A stretch of 13,061 nt of DNA from Bacillota bacterium (GTDB taxonomy: Bacteria > Bacillota > Bacilli > Bacillales > Bacillaceae_J): positions 1 to 13,061 of the forward strand of contig JAEWMK010000516.1 in the NCBI GenBank assembly GCA_023457235.1, in the 5' to 3' direction. This document shows positions 7,090 through 13,061 of this stretch, piece by piece. Positions within the stretch are counted from its first letter, which is position 1, and each line of letters begins with the position of its first letter. The translations under genes were made by a program, and so were the position numbers. The notes under the pieces were generated by a model. It saw only the letters and a program-made list of their open reading frames with translations. It did no database searches and was not told where the DNA came from.

Positions 7090-7192
7090 TATGAAGCCCC
7101 CATTATTAATTTAATTATTTTCATAAAGTATTTGTTATTTTATCGTACCACATTTAGCACTTACTAAAAGGGCTTGGTCATCTTTTTTTGCA

Positions 7193-7603
7193 ATGGTCTA
7201 TTTCAAACATAAAGTGGATATACTGATTCGGGAGGTGCTACACATACTTGCATATGTTAAAGATTATTCACTTGATAATTTGAAAAATAAACTGATTATT
7301 TTATATGTACTTAATGTTACAGATATAGTATTGACACTTTTGCTATTGGATACAGGCTATTATATAGAAGCAAATTTTTTAATGACCACGGCTGTTCAAA
7401 GTTATACCGCTAGCTTTTGCCTGAAGATCTTATTGCCCGCTATTCTTTTGTTGTATGTGTTTTTTCGGCTTAAAAGTGCTAACGAGCGACAACTTAGGAA
7501 TTCCAATATTATGATTAGTGGCATCACTGTTGTATATGCTTTTATTAATCTATCGCATCTTGTTTGGGTTTCTCTTTTACCCTTATTTATTATGAATGGT
7601 TGA
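7193..7603 (+). CDS. Small membrane protein, DUF5658-like
   Basis: This 136-residue protein has unknown function. After a charged N-terminus come about three hydrophobic segments, near residues 34-55, 72-92 and 106-133. The pattern LNVTDIVLTLLLLDTGYYIEAN followed by a later Lys in a second helix resembles the DUF5658 family. I recognise this by pattern only. The gene is divergent from the aldolase gene and ends in a hairpin and a shared terminator. The start is uncertain: the ATG at 7193 has no Shine-Dalgarno sequence, whereas GGGAGG near 7231 has no in-frame start at a good distance, since the GTG overlaps it. Translation could begin at a weaker codon further in, and the conserved part would be unaffected. 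Confidence 0.72.
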   Translation: MVYFKHKVDILIREVLHILAYVKDYSLDNLKNKLIILYVLNVTDIVLTLLLLDTGYYIEANFLMTTAVQSYTASFCLKILLPAILLLYVFFRLKSANERQLRNSNIMISGITVVYAFINLSHLVWVSLLPLFIMNG

Positions 7604-7604
7604 T

Positions 7605-7631
7605 GGGACAGAGGGTCGGGAACTCTGGCTC
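7605..7631 (+). repeat. Hairpin repeat with GGTCGGGAA loop, copy B
   Basis: GGG-A-CAGAG (7605-7613) pairs with CTCTG-G-CTC (7623-7631), 8 pairs and one mismatch, around the same GGTCGGGAA loop as copy A at 5978-6006. Several stem positions differ between the copies yet still pair. It begins directly after the stop codon of the DUF5658-like gene and precedes the terminator, so it would be in the 3' untranslated part of that message. Confidence 0.55.
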
Positions 7632-7642
7632 CACTAATTTAG

Positions 7643-7676
7643 AAAAAATCACAGACATACGCCTGTGATTCTTTTT
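7643..7676. terminator. Bidirectional terminator
   Basis: AATCACAG pairs with CTGTGATT around an 8-base loop, with an A run on one side and CTTTTT on the other. It lies between two convergent genes, 40 bases after the stop at 7603 and 17 bases after the minus-strand stop at 7693, so it can serve both. Confidence 0.85.
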
Positions 7677-7692
7677 AAATACTTTTGTTCAA

Positions 7693-8637
7693 TTATTTCT
7701 TCGAACCTGAATCGGATATCTCCGATTCTAATCTACTGTAAAATTCTTCTGCAGCGCTGTAGCCCTGCTGCCTTAAATACCAGTTATTAGCGGCTGCTTC
7801 AATTAACCCAGCTACATCACGTCCGGGCTGAAGCTGGATTTCTAATGAAGGAATTTTAACACCCATATAGTCTACATATTCTGGTTCCTGTTCCAAATCA
7901 TTATTCAGATCGTCTTTCTGCCATTTCGTTAAGTTAATATCAAGCGTAATTCTTGTTTCATCTTGAAAAGCTGTTCGTCCGTACATACGAACCACATTTA
8001 ATAACCCCAAACTTCGAAGGGCTAAGAATTCTTTTGTCTTATCATCATGAGTGCCGAGAATTGTTTGTGAACTAAGCTTTTTTAAAACAACAACATCATC
8101 AGCCACAAGTCGGTGTCCCCGGCCGATTAATGTGTGTGCTGTCTCACTTTTTCCAACCCCCGAATTACCTCGGATTAAAATCCCAATTCCGTGCACATTC
8201 ATACATACTCCGTGCACAGTCATTTCGGGTGCCAATGCTTTTACCAAATAAGCATCGACCTTCAAAATGAATTCTGAGGTTACTTCACGTTTTTTGGTAA
8301 TTAACAAGGGAATTCCCGCTTTAATACAATGATGTTTCAAATACGTAAGTCCCTCTTCACCAGAAGGAACAATAAAACATGGTGGATGATAGCTGACAAT
8401 ATTCCCAATACGGATGATTCGTTCCTCTTTACTTAGCTTATGCAAATAGTTTATTTCTTTTCTTCCCAAAATTTGAACCCTTTCTTTTGGAAAGAAGTCA
8501 AAATGACCAACAAACTCCAAACCAGGTCGATGCACACGTTGTTGCGTTATCGTGTTCTTTAAATGTTCTTCACCAGCCAACACTGTTAGTGAAAACCTTC
8601 GAACTATGTCTTCGACGGTTATTTTTTTCTCGATCAT
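7693..8637 (-). CDS. Divergent HPr kinase/phosphorylase paralogue (HprK-like)
   Basis: This 314-residue, two-domain protein matches the length and layout of HprK, the P-loop serine kinase/phosphorylase of the phosphocarrier HPr. The N-terminal domain shows HRPGLEFVGHFDFFPKERVQILG near 36-58. The catalytic domain has HGVCMNVHG with catalytic His142, Walker A GNSGVGKS at 157-164, RGHRLVADD ending in Asp180/Asp181, and QPGRD near 270-274. Compared with B. subtilis HprK from memory, the EIRGLGIINV motif reads ALRSLGLLNV here. The Mg2+ ligand Glu is Ala206 and the following Gly is Ser209. It is not in the usual hprK-lgt setting and follows a radical SAM gene by 17 bases. A TTG at 8646 overlaps the Shine-Dalgarno sequence, so the ATG at 8637 is chosen. 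It may be an HPr kinase with altered balance or a kinase for another target. Confidence 0.85.
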   Translation of the reverse strand: MIEKKITVEDIVRRFSLTVLAGEEHLKNTITQQRVHRPGLEFVGHFDFFPKERVQILGRKEINYLHKLSKEERIIRIGNIVSYHPPCFIVPSGEEGLTYLKHHCIKAGIPLLITKKREVTSEFILKVDAYLVKALAPEMTVHGVCMNVHGIGILIRGNSGVGKSETAHTLIGRGHRLVADDVVVLKKLSSQTILGTHDDKTKEFLALRSLGLLNVVRMYGRTAFQDETRITLDINLTKWQKDDLNNDLEQEPEYVDYMGVKIPSLEIQLQPGRDVAGLIEAAANNWYLRQQGYSAAEEFYSRLESEISDSGSKK

Positions 8638-8654
8638 AAATTTCAACTCTCCCT

Positions 8655-9530
8655 TTATACCCCAAATCTTTTCCTATAGCCACATTTCCTGCACATTTCT
8701 TCCACAGCTTCTCTTCTAGAAAAGCCATCGTAAAGATTATTAGCTCGCTCACCTTCCACAATTTCAGAGAAAGGCGTTTTATTGATATTACCTAAATTTA
8801 TGACGCCTTCACCGTCAAGACAACAAGGGACAACTGTTCCATCAACAAGAATAGCCGCTTGAGTTCTTAAGGCATGGCAAAATCCTTTACCGTCATCCTC
8901 TGGGGCCTGTAAACTCGGCCACTCAAATTCATAATCCTGGTTGAGATAGATTCGATTAGCGATTTTCACCCCACTACCCGGAAGTACTTTTTCTTCAATC
9001 CGATAATCAAGATTGAATTCTTTTTCAATCATTTCTAAAGTTTTACGATTTCTTCTCTTCTCCGTACTCGTGGCATTTTCCCGATGCAGGTTCCACAATC
9101 GATAAGAAATAATCACACCACTTTCTGCCGCTTCACGCGTAAAAGAAAGAATATGAGACAAGTATTCTTCCCGATTGGTAGACCCTTCATTTCCATCAAA
9201 ACTATGAAGGGAGAAATTCATTTGACGCAATGCAGGTTTCCCCAAAAGTTTCTCTCTGTTTTTAGCAATAAGTGTGCCATTGGTCGTAATATTCACCTTA
9301 AATCCTTTTGTCTGTGCAGCATCCAGTAATTCGTCTATTCTAGGATGAAGGAGAGGCTCCCCTTTTACATGAAGATAAATATAAGATGTATGTGGTTTAA
9401 TCTGGTCTAATATATTATTAAATTTATCTAATTTGATAAAATTTGCAAGCCGTTCCGTAGGTGGGCAAAAACTACAAGCTAAATTACATACGCTCGTAAT
9501 TTCAACATATACTTTTTTGAATGTTTTCAA
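8655..9530 (-). CDS. Radical SAM/SPASM domain protein
   Basis: This 291-residue protein has the radical SAM cluster motif CNLACSFC (Cys15, Cys19, Cys22), followed by KGEPLLHP near 56-63 and NITTNGTLI near 80-88, typical of the SAM-binding barrel. A C-terminal SPASM-like domain has FCHALRTQAAILVDGTVVPCC (Cys218, Cys236, Cys237) and CRKCG (Cys280, Cys283), enough for one auxiliary iron-sulfur cluster. It should use S-adenosylmethionine to start radical chemistry, but the substrate is unknown. Many SPASM proteins act on peptides or proteins. It starts at TTG with AAAGGTGA 7 bases upstream, and no better start is in frame. The hprK-like gene begins 17 bases after its stop, so the two are probably co-transcribed; the hydrolase gene ends 65 bases before it. 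It could also be an unassigned maturase of another class. Confidence 0.85.
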   Translation of the reverse strand: MKTFKKVYVEITSVCNLACSFCPPTERLANFIKLDKFNNILDQIKPHTSYIYLHVKGEPLLHPRIDELLDAAQTKGFKVNITTNGTLIAKNREKLLGKPALRQMNFSLHSFDGNEGSTNREEYLSHILSFTREAAESGVIISYRLWNLHRENATSTEKRRNRKTLEMIEKEFNLDYRIEEKVLPGSGVKIANRIYLNQDYEFEWPSLQAPEDDGKGFCHALRTQAAILVDGTVVPCCLDGEGVINLGNINKTPFSEIVEGERANNLYDGFSRREAVEEMCRKCGYRKRFGV

Positions 9531-9595
9531 GGCTTGTTCACCTTTCTGAGTTTTTTATAAGGATAATTACACTTTTCTCATTTTAGCAGAATTTT

Positions 9596-10414
9596 TCATA
9601 AAATAAAGGTTGATATTTCTTTATAAATCTCTTCAGGACGTTCTTCAGTTAGTAGATGACCCGCTTTTTCGTATATGATGAGCTTCGCGTTTGGGAGATC
9701 ATCTTCCAATCTTTCACCAATACGGTAGGAAACAACCCGATCCTCTTTTCCCCAAAGTAATAGTGTGGGATTTTCAATTGTTTTCAGGTCCTCACTATTT
9801 AAGTCCCCTTCACGATATCTTAATAATCTCATTAATGAAGTATAAAAACCCTGTTCCTCCAAGGGCTTGCCGAATTCTCTAATGTGATTTTCCGTAATAA
9901 GCGAATGATCATGGAAGACATTTTTTAAAACGTCTTTTACCTCTTGTTTATGTACATGACGTTTTACATAATGCCCGAAAAAAGGAAGATAAGTGCAGAA
10001 AATGAGTGCTTTATTTGCCCTTTTTAAGTAACCGGAGCTTGAGATTAACACCAATTTATTTATTTTTTCCGGAATCATTTTCGTCGTATACAAAGCAATT
10101 TGTCCACCCATTGAGTGTCCTACGATATTTACATTTTCTAAATTAAAATAATCGATACAACCTGCAACTACTTTGGCATAGTTTTGAAATGAATATATGA
10201 ATGAAGTTGATTTCTCACTACGTCCAAATCCCGGCAGATCAATAGCAATGATTGAGAAATGGGCTTTTAACAAAGGAATTAGGGAATTGAATGTATACGT
10301 AGTGGCGGCAACTCCATGGATGAGGAGAAGTGGAGGCCGATTATCAACGAAGGAATACTCACAATAAATTTTAACACCACAGAGGTTAATATGTTTTTGA
10401 ATTAATGCCATCAT
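9596..10414 (-). CDS. Alpha/beta-fold hydrolase
   Basis: This 272-residue protein shows the alpha/beta hydrolase plan: LLLIHGVAATT near 29-39 (oxyanion loop), IDLPGFGRSEKS near 58-69, nucleophile elbow GHSMGG with Ser101, PTLLLWGKEDRVV with acid Asp225, and KAGHLLTEERPEE with catalytic His253. A cap segment of about 70 residues lies between the core halves. It has no signal peptide and is probably cytoplasmic. It resembles the MhpC/YugF-type group of esterases and C-C bond hydrolases, whose substrates cannot be told from sequence alone. The start has GGAG 6 bases upstream; the second codon is also ATG. It lies between the EamA transporter and the radical SAM gene on the same strand. The short gaps permit, but do not prove, co-transcription. 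Confidence 0.88.
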   Translation of the reverse strand: MMALIQKHINLCGVKIYCEYSFVDNRPPLLLIHGVAATTYTFNSLIPLLKAHFSIIAIDLPGFGRSEKSTSFIYSFQNYAKVVAGCIDYFNLENVNIVGHSMGGQIALYTTKMIPEKINKLVLISSSGYLKRANKALIFCTYLPFFGHYVKRHVHKQEVKDVLKNVFHDHSLITENHIREFGKPLEEQGFYTSLMRLLRYREGDLNSEDLKTIENPTLLLWGKEDRVVSYRIGERLEDDLPNAKLIIYEKAGHLLTEERPEEIYKEISTFIL

Positions 10415-10475
10415 TCACATCTCCAACTAGTCATTTGGAAATATTTTATGCTAAATGGGGCTTTTCATGTAAGCC

Positions 10476-10522
10476 GAGGGGGGGTTGGTCTTCATGCCTT
10501 AGTCGAAGACCCATGCCCCCTC
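10476..10522. repeat. Large hairpin without T run, after the EamA gene
   Basis: Outer arms GAGGGGG/CCCCCTC (10476-10482 and 10516-10522) and inner arms GGTCTTC/GAAGACC (10487-10493 and 10505-10511) are both perfectly complementary, separated by a 4-base internal loop. It starts 4 bases after the stop of the EamA gene on the minus strand. A smaller hairpin, GGCTT/AAGCC (10459-10475), follows. No T tract is seen on either strand, so it is not a standard terminator. It may stabilise or attenuate the message or be a dispersed palindrome. Confidence 0.6.
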
Positions 10523-10526
10523 ACCC

Positions 10527-11432
10527 TTAGACCGTTTTCCGTCTCATCTTCACTTTTTTGCGTTTCTTAGAAGTTCCCATTCCGCCAAAAAAGGTCGAAC
10601 CTAAAACAAGCACACCACCGATTATTTGCAAAAAGCTCATACTTTCGCTAAAAAATATCGCAGCAAAGATCACGGCAGAAATCGGATCAATATAACTTAA
10701 AACGGCGATCTTTTGCCCTTTCAGTTCTCTAATGGAACCAAAATACAAAAAATAGGCAAAACCTGTATGGACAATACCAAGAATCAAAATAAAAACAATA
10801 GACTGAAGGCTAAGCTCTGTTAGATCCGTAATGCCCTCTTTCAAATATACGTATGGCGTTAGCACAAGTGATGCAAGCATTAATTGAATTAACGTCGTCT
10901 CAAAACCTGATAAATTTTTAATAAACTTATTCATTAGAATAACGCTCGCATATAAAGCAGCAGCCGAAAGTCCATATAATATACCAACAGTGTGATTATA
11001 AACGCCACTTGAGTCACTATTTCCACCATTCATTACTAAAAATAAACCACTCATGGCCGCTAGAATGCTAGCTACAGTACCAACCGTCAATTTTTCTTTT
11101 AAAATCAAAGGAGCCAAAGCCATGACAAAGATTGGAGCAAAATAATAGCTTATCGTTGCGTTTGATATCGTCGTGAAATGATAGGCCTCAAACAGAAAAA
11201 TCCAATTAAAGCCAATTGCTGCCCCAGATAAAATTAATAGAATACCATTTCTTTTAATCGCTTCGAAAGAAAGCTTTTGCTTTACCAGAAAACTAGCACA
11301 AATTAAAAATATACTCCCAATCGCACCCCTATAAAGTGCAATCTCACTTGATGATAGATTTATATTTTTCACAAAAATACCTAAACTCCCGAAAATTAAC
11401 ATTGCCGCAATTAATTTTGCCTGCCCCTTCAC
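10527..11432 (-). CDS. DMT-family (EamA) transporter
   Basis: This 301-residue inner-membrane protein has about ten hydrophobic helices arranged as two EamA repeats, roughly residues 5-135 and 148-280, and a basic tail (KKRKKVKMRRKTV). Family-like segments are ALYRGAIGSIF near 32-42, ATISYYFAPIFVMALAPLILKE near 92-113 and SYIDPISAVIFAAIFFSE near 247-264. Members export or import small metabolites such as amino acids or nucleosides; the substrate here is unknown. I use the GTG at 11432, with AAGGGGG 6-7 bases upstream. The longer frame to 11489 would begin upstream of a TATACT -10 box (11472-11477) and so would not be on that transcript. It is divergent from the GGDEF-hemerythrin gene. Confidence 0.88.
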   Translation of the reverse strand: MKGQAKLIAAMLIFGSLGIFVKNINLSSSEIALYRGAIGSIFLICASFLVKQKLSFEAIKRNGILLILSGAAIGFNWIFLFEAYHFTTISNATISYYFAPIFVMALAPLILKEKLTVGTVASILAAMSGLFLVMNGGNSDSSGVYNHTVGILYGLSAAALYASVILMNKFIKNLSGFETTLIQLMLASLVLTPYVYLKEGITDLTELSLQSIVFILILGIVHTGFAYFLYFGSIRELKGQKIAVLSYIDPISAVIFAAIFFSESMSFLQIIGGVLVLGSTFFGGMGTSKKRKKVKMRRKTV

Positions 11433-11471
11433 GTTTATCCCCCTTGTTGTTCGTTTCCCCATAGTACAATT

Positions 11472-11477
11472 AGTATA
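11472..11477 (-). promoter_or_regulatory. -10 box of the EamA gene promoter
   Basis: The minus strand reads TATACT, with a weak -35 (TGGAAA) about 18 bases upstream. A start near 11465 leaves about 33 bases before the GTG and rules out the longer reading frame. Confidence 0.55.
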
Positions 11478-11554
11478 ACGAAATACCAAATTACTTTTCC
11501 AGTTTTTTTCTAAAAATTGCTATAAAACTAACGGTTTATGAACAGAAAATCTAT

Positions 11555-11560
11555 TATAAT
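11555..11560 (+). promoter_or_regulatory. -10 box of the GGDEF-hemerythrin gene
   Basis: This is a perfect TATAAT about 38 bases before the ATG. No good -35 is seen at 16-18 bases, so an activator may be needed or the match may be chance in AT-rich DNA. Confidence 0.5.
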
Positions 11561-11598
11561 TAAAATGAAAAGGAAATGAATGGAATGAGGGAAAATTT

Positions 11599-13002
11599 AT
11601 GAAGGGACGCTGTTTTCAAGAATTTTTTTTAAAATCTCCCATTGCCTATTCTTGTCATCGGGTAATATTTGATAACGAAGGTATGCCTTATGACTATGAG
11701 TATTTATTATTAAATAGGGCTTTTGAAGATTTATTAAAAATTCAAGGAAATGAACTTATTAATAAGACATTCTATCAAGTTTTCCCTAAAGGCTGGGAAG
11801 GCGAAGATCAATGGAAAGAACTCGTACAAAATGCTGTTGTGAATTATACATCTGCTCAATTCGATATACGTCGTGAGTCGATTCAAAAATGGATTCGTGT
11901 CCTTGTTTTTCCATTATGTCATGAATTGATTGGTTGTATTTATCATGATGTAACGACAGAATATGCACTCAACAAGGAAACTCAAAAATTGGAAATAGAG
12001 CTCTTTAGGAATAATAGAAGCCTGTTAGAACTTACGAAAAAATTAGAGCAAAAAAATAAAATCCTGAACGATCTTGCTATTAAAGATGAATTAACCGGAC
12101 TCTACAATCGCCATTTTTTAGATCAGTGGATTGAAAAAGAAATGTCCCGTGCCGACCGGGATCATCAACCTCTTTCGATGATTATTTTTGATCTGGATCA
12201 TTTTAAGCGTATTAATGACGTTTGGGGACATCCCGTTGGGGATGAGGTGCTAAAAGAAACGGCCAATCTTGCAAATAGCTTAATCTGCGACCCGGATTTC
12301 CTCGTTAGGCTCGGTGGAGAGGAATTTGTTATTATCATGCCTGGAAGCTCCATTCAACAAGCGCTTGCAGTGGCGGAAACTACTCGTCAAACCTTGGAAA
12401 AAAATAAATACCCAATTATTGGACATCTAACTGCTAGTTTCGGTGTTGCCGAAAGAATGGAATTAGAATCCTATTATAGCTGGTACAAACGTTCAGACAA
12501 AGCGATGTATCAGGCTAAAGAAGGAGGAAGAAACCGAGTATATCGTTCGGAAGGTCAAGACCGCTTACTCAACGCACCCGTTAATATTAAGTGGAAAGTA
12601 GAATGGGAAAGCGGGAACCATATAATTGATGAGGAACATCGGGAGCTTGTCGAAAGTGCTAATAGTCTTTTATATTTATTCCTTGCAGAGTCAGAAAAAG
12701 ATAAAATCATGCCAGCGGTCGATAAAGTTTTAGACCGTATAATTAAGCATTTTCAAGATGAAGAACTAATATTGTTAGAAACGGGCTACCCTGATTATGA
12801 AAACCATGCTGAAATTCATAAAACATTACTTGATAAAGTATTTCAATTTAAAAAATCTTATCAGGCAGGCGATCTCAAACTAGCCGAATTATTTTCCTTT
12901 ATTGTGAACGATCTTATTATTGGTCATATTCAAAATGCAGATACAGAATTTTTTCCACATACTCAAACTAAAGCTTTGGAATTGAATAATGCAAGCTATT
13001 GA
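11599..13002 (+). CDS. PAS-GGDEF-hemerythrin diguanylate cyclase
   Basis: This 467-residue soluble protein has three parts. Residues 1-120 are PAS-like (FLKSPIAYSCHRVIFDNEG, then NRAFEDLLKIQG). A helical linker follows at 122-160. A GGDEF domain spans about 160-316, with IFDLDHFKRIND (metal-binding Asp198) and the active GGEEF at 239-243, which makes cyclic di-GMP from GTP. The inhibitory RxxD site five residues before it reads CDPD, so the Arg is missing and product feedback may be lost. Residues 335-455 form a bacteriohemerythrin with all seven di-iron ligands in normal spacing: His347, His384, Glu388, His403, His407, His443 and Asp448. The likely role is an oxygen- or redox-responsive cyclic di-GMP synthase. 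The start has GAGGG 7 bases upstream. No terminator hairpin follows within the window. Confidence 0.93.
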   Translation: MKGRCFQEFFLKSPIAYSCHRVIFDNEGMPYDYEYLLLNRAFEDLLKIQGNELINKTFYQVFPKGWEGEDQWKELVQNAVVNYTSAQFDIRRESIQKWIRVLVFPLCHELIGCIYHDVTTEYALNKETQKLEIELFRNNRSLLELTKKLEQKNKILNDLAIKDELTGLYNRHFLDQWIEKEMSRADRDHQPLSMIIFDLDHFKRINDVWGHPVGDEVLKETANLANSLICDPDFLVRLGGEEFVIIMPGSSIQQALAVAETTRQTLEKNKYPIIGHLTASFGVAERMELESYYSWYKRSDKAMYQAKEGGRNRVYRSEGQDRLLNAPVNIKWKVEWESGNHIIDEEHRELVESANSLLYLFLAESEKDKIMPAVDKVLDRIIKHFQDEELILLETGYPDYENHAEIHKTLLDKVFQFKKSYQAGDLKLAELFSFIVNDLIIGHIQNADTEFFPHTQTKALELNNASY

Positions 13003-13017
13003 TAAAATATCATTCTC

Positions 13018-13046
13018 TTGACTTCCTTATAAATGTTTTGTATATT
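13018..13046 (+). promoter_or_regulatory. Sigma-A promoter for a gene beyond the right edge
   Basis: TTGACT and TATATT are separated by exactly 17 bases, one mismatch from consensus in each box. The likely start near 13053 is within the last bases of the window, so the gene it drives lies outside. Confidence 0.6.
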
Positions 13047-13061
13047 TTAAATTATAAAAAA

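Noticed and set aside
9531..9595. Possible precursor peptide gene between the hydrolase and radical SAM genes
   Set aside because: The 65-base gap holds no frame with a ribosome site and start.
11433..11489. Longer N-terminus for the EamA transporter
   Set aside because: It begins upstream of the TATACT -10 box. The GTG at 11432 has its own strong AAGGGGG.
1..13061. CRISPR arrays, tRNA or rRNA genes, insertion sequences, phage genes
   Set aside because: No regularly spaced repeats, cloverleaf-like segments, transposase frames or terminal inverted repeats with target duplications were seen.

Overview
The window reads as a piece of chromosome from a low-G+C Gram-positive of the Bacillaceae type. 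Shine-Dalgarno sequences are strong (AGGAGG, GGAGGG), several genes use TTG or GTG starts, terminators are hairpins followed by T runs, and SigL (sigma-54) and an HPr kinase homologue are present. The genus cannot be fixed from the sequence alone.

Positions 1-4502 (minus strand) hold the first three genes of an anaerobic carnitine-reduction operon in the enterobacterial order caiT-caiA-caiB. caiB runs off the left edge about 30 codons before its expected end. CaiT should exchange L-carnitine for gamma-butyrobetaine, CaiB should load the substrate onto CoA, and CaiA should reduce crotonobetainyl-CoA. The 560-base region upstream of caiT is the most information-rich part of the window. It holds a well-spaced sigma-54 (-24/-12) promoter, a near-perfect TGTGA-N6-TCACA palindrome of the Fnr/CRP or Rex type placed about 41 bases upstream of a possible sigma-A start, and further inverted and direct repeats at the usual distance for enhancer-binding proteins. 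The next gene upstream, in the same orientation and closed by its own terminator, is rpoN/sigL itself. My main inference is that this carnitine operon is under SigL plus redox control.

Positions 5808-7692 hold a threonine-aldolase-like PLP enzyme (minus strand), a small three-helix membrane protein of the DUF5658 type (plus strand), and two copies of a short hairpin with a conserved GGTCGGGAA loop. Positions 7693-10414 (minus strand) hold an alpha/beta hydrolase, a radical SAM/SPASM protein and a full-length but divergent HPr kinase/phosphorylase paralogue. The last two are separated by only 17 bases. The kinase keeps its P-loop and catalytic His but lacks the Glu that binds Mg2+ in canonical HprK.

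Positions 10415-13061 hold a DMT/EamA transporter (minus strand) and, divergently, a PAS-GGDEF-hemerythrin protein, which is probably an oxygen- or redox-sensing diguanylate cyclase. A consensus-like sigma-A promoter at the right edge points to a gene outside the window. No RNA genes, insertion sequences, CRISPR arrays or phage genes were seen.
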